DNA of 64,000 nucleotides from Streptomyces pacificus (GTDB taxonomy: Bacteria > Actinomycetota > Actinomycetes > Streptomycetales > Streptomycetaceae): positions 186,001 through 250,000 of the forward strand of contig NZ_BLLG01000009.1 of the NCBI RefSeq assembly GCF_011766325.1, read 5' to 3'. The position numbers and the translations under genes were made by a program. Shown here piece after piece: positions 63,940 through 64,000 of the stretch. Each line of letters begins with the position of its first letter. Positions within the stretch are counted from its first letter, which is position 1. Under the pieces are notes generated by a model that saw only the letters and a program-made list of their open reading frames with translations, had not been told where the DNA came from and ran no database searches.

Positions 63940-64000
63940 ATGCCCCGCGGCCGCTATTCGATCCATGATCCGCACGATCACACCCCCCTCGGTGAAGAGC
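63940..64000 (+). CDS. start of a hypothetical protein, cut by the window end
   Basis: The ATG at 63940 opens MPRGRYSIHDPHDHTPLGEE. This resembles the start of a conserved Streptomyces protein located after sahH. Too little is present to name a function. Confidence 0.5.
   Translation, partial: MPRGRYSIHDPHDHTPLGEE

Overview
The window is high-GC actinobacterial chromosome, almost certainly Streptomyces. The evidence is a full-length WhiB, dense GTG starts, the F420 genes fbiA/fbiB, an HTH-DUF5753/DUF397/ATPase (whiJ/abaA-like) locus, and a gene order sahH - CDF transporter - manA - SIS protein - Trm112-like - manB - DUF3499 - ... - whiB that I recall as the usual Streptomyces order. No rRNA, tRNA or CRISPR array was seen.

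Layout. 1-8998 is core: a histidine kinase cut by the window edge, GtrA, purK-purE, an M19 dipeptidase, a CGNR zinc-finger protein, a VOC protein, a UDP-glucose dehydrogenase-type enzyme and an acyl-CoA dehydrogenase whose 3' end is partly repeated downstream. 9000-14330 is accessory: a secreted aerolysin/ETX-MTX2-like protein, a YHYH lipoprotein, a streptomycin 6-kinase-like phosphotransferase and an ATPase pseudogene with a stop at its catalytic Glu codon. 14396-25060 is a mosaic island. A whiJ-like HTH gene is split into two distant pieces, an IS200/IS605-type tnpA/tnpB element sits inside the left piece, and DUF397 plus the 3' end of an LCP gene occur twice as direct repeats about 8.3 kb apart. 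Between the repeats lie a mannosyltransferase-like gene, a frameshifted FkbM methyltransferase, a GT87-like membrane protein, a divergent two-component system and several broken transposases.

24996-37098 is a cell-envelope block with five LytR-CpsA-Psr (LCP) paralogues, a thioesterase, a family 2 glycosyltransferase and a TIGR03089 protein. A decayed TnpB element sits immediately upstream of the last LCP gene. 37200-40928 has a lower GC content by eye and looks acquired: a possible small peptide, an ABC ATPase, two membrane proteins and a frameshifted PGRP amidase with eight KPY repeats.

41064-64000 is core again: a sugar nucleotidyltransferase, an AlkA-like glycosylase, fbiB-fbiA-cysteine dioxygenase, whiB, a giant glycosyltransferase translationally coupled to a DUF5719 protein, a minimal metallopeptidase, DUF3499, manB, a Trm112-like protein, an isomerase-like SIS protein, manA, a CDF transporter, sahH and the start of one more gene.

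How the genes fit together. manA (fructose-6-P to mannose-6-P), manB (mannose-6-P to mannose-1-P) and the nucleotidyltransferase can supply GDP-mannose. The glycosyltransferases, GtrA and the LCP proteins would use activated sugars or attach glycopolymers to the wall. Short tandem repeats of 9-29 bp are unusually common in the gaps and in low-complexity protein tails. All calls are from reading the sequence; no database search was run.
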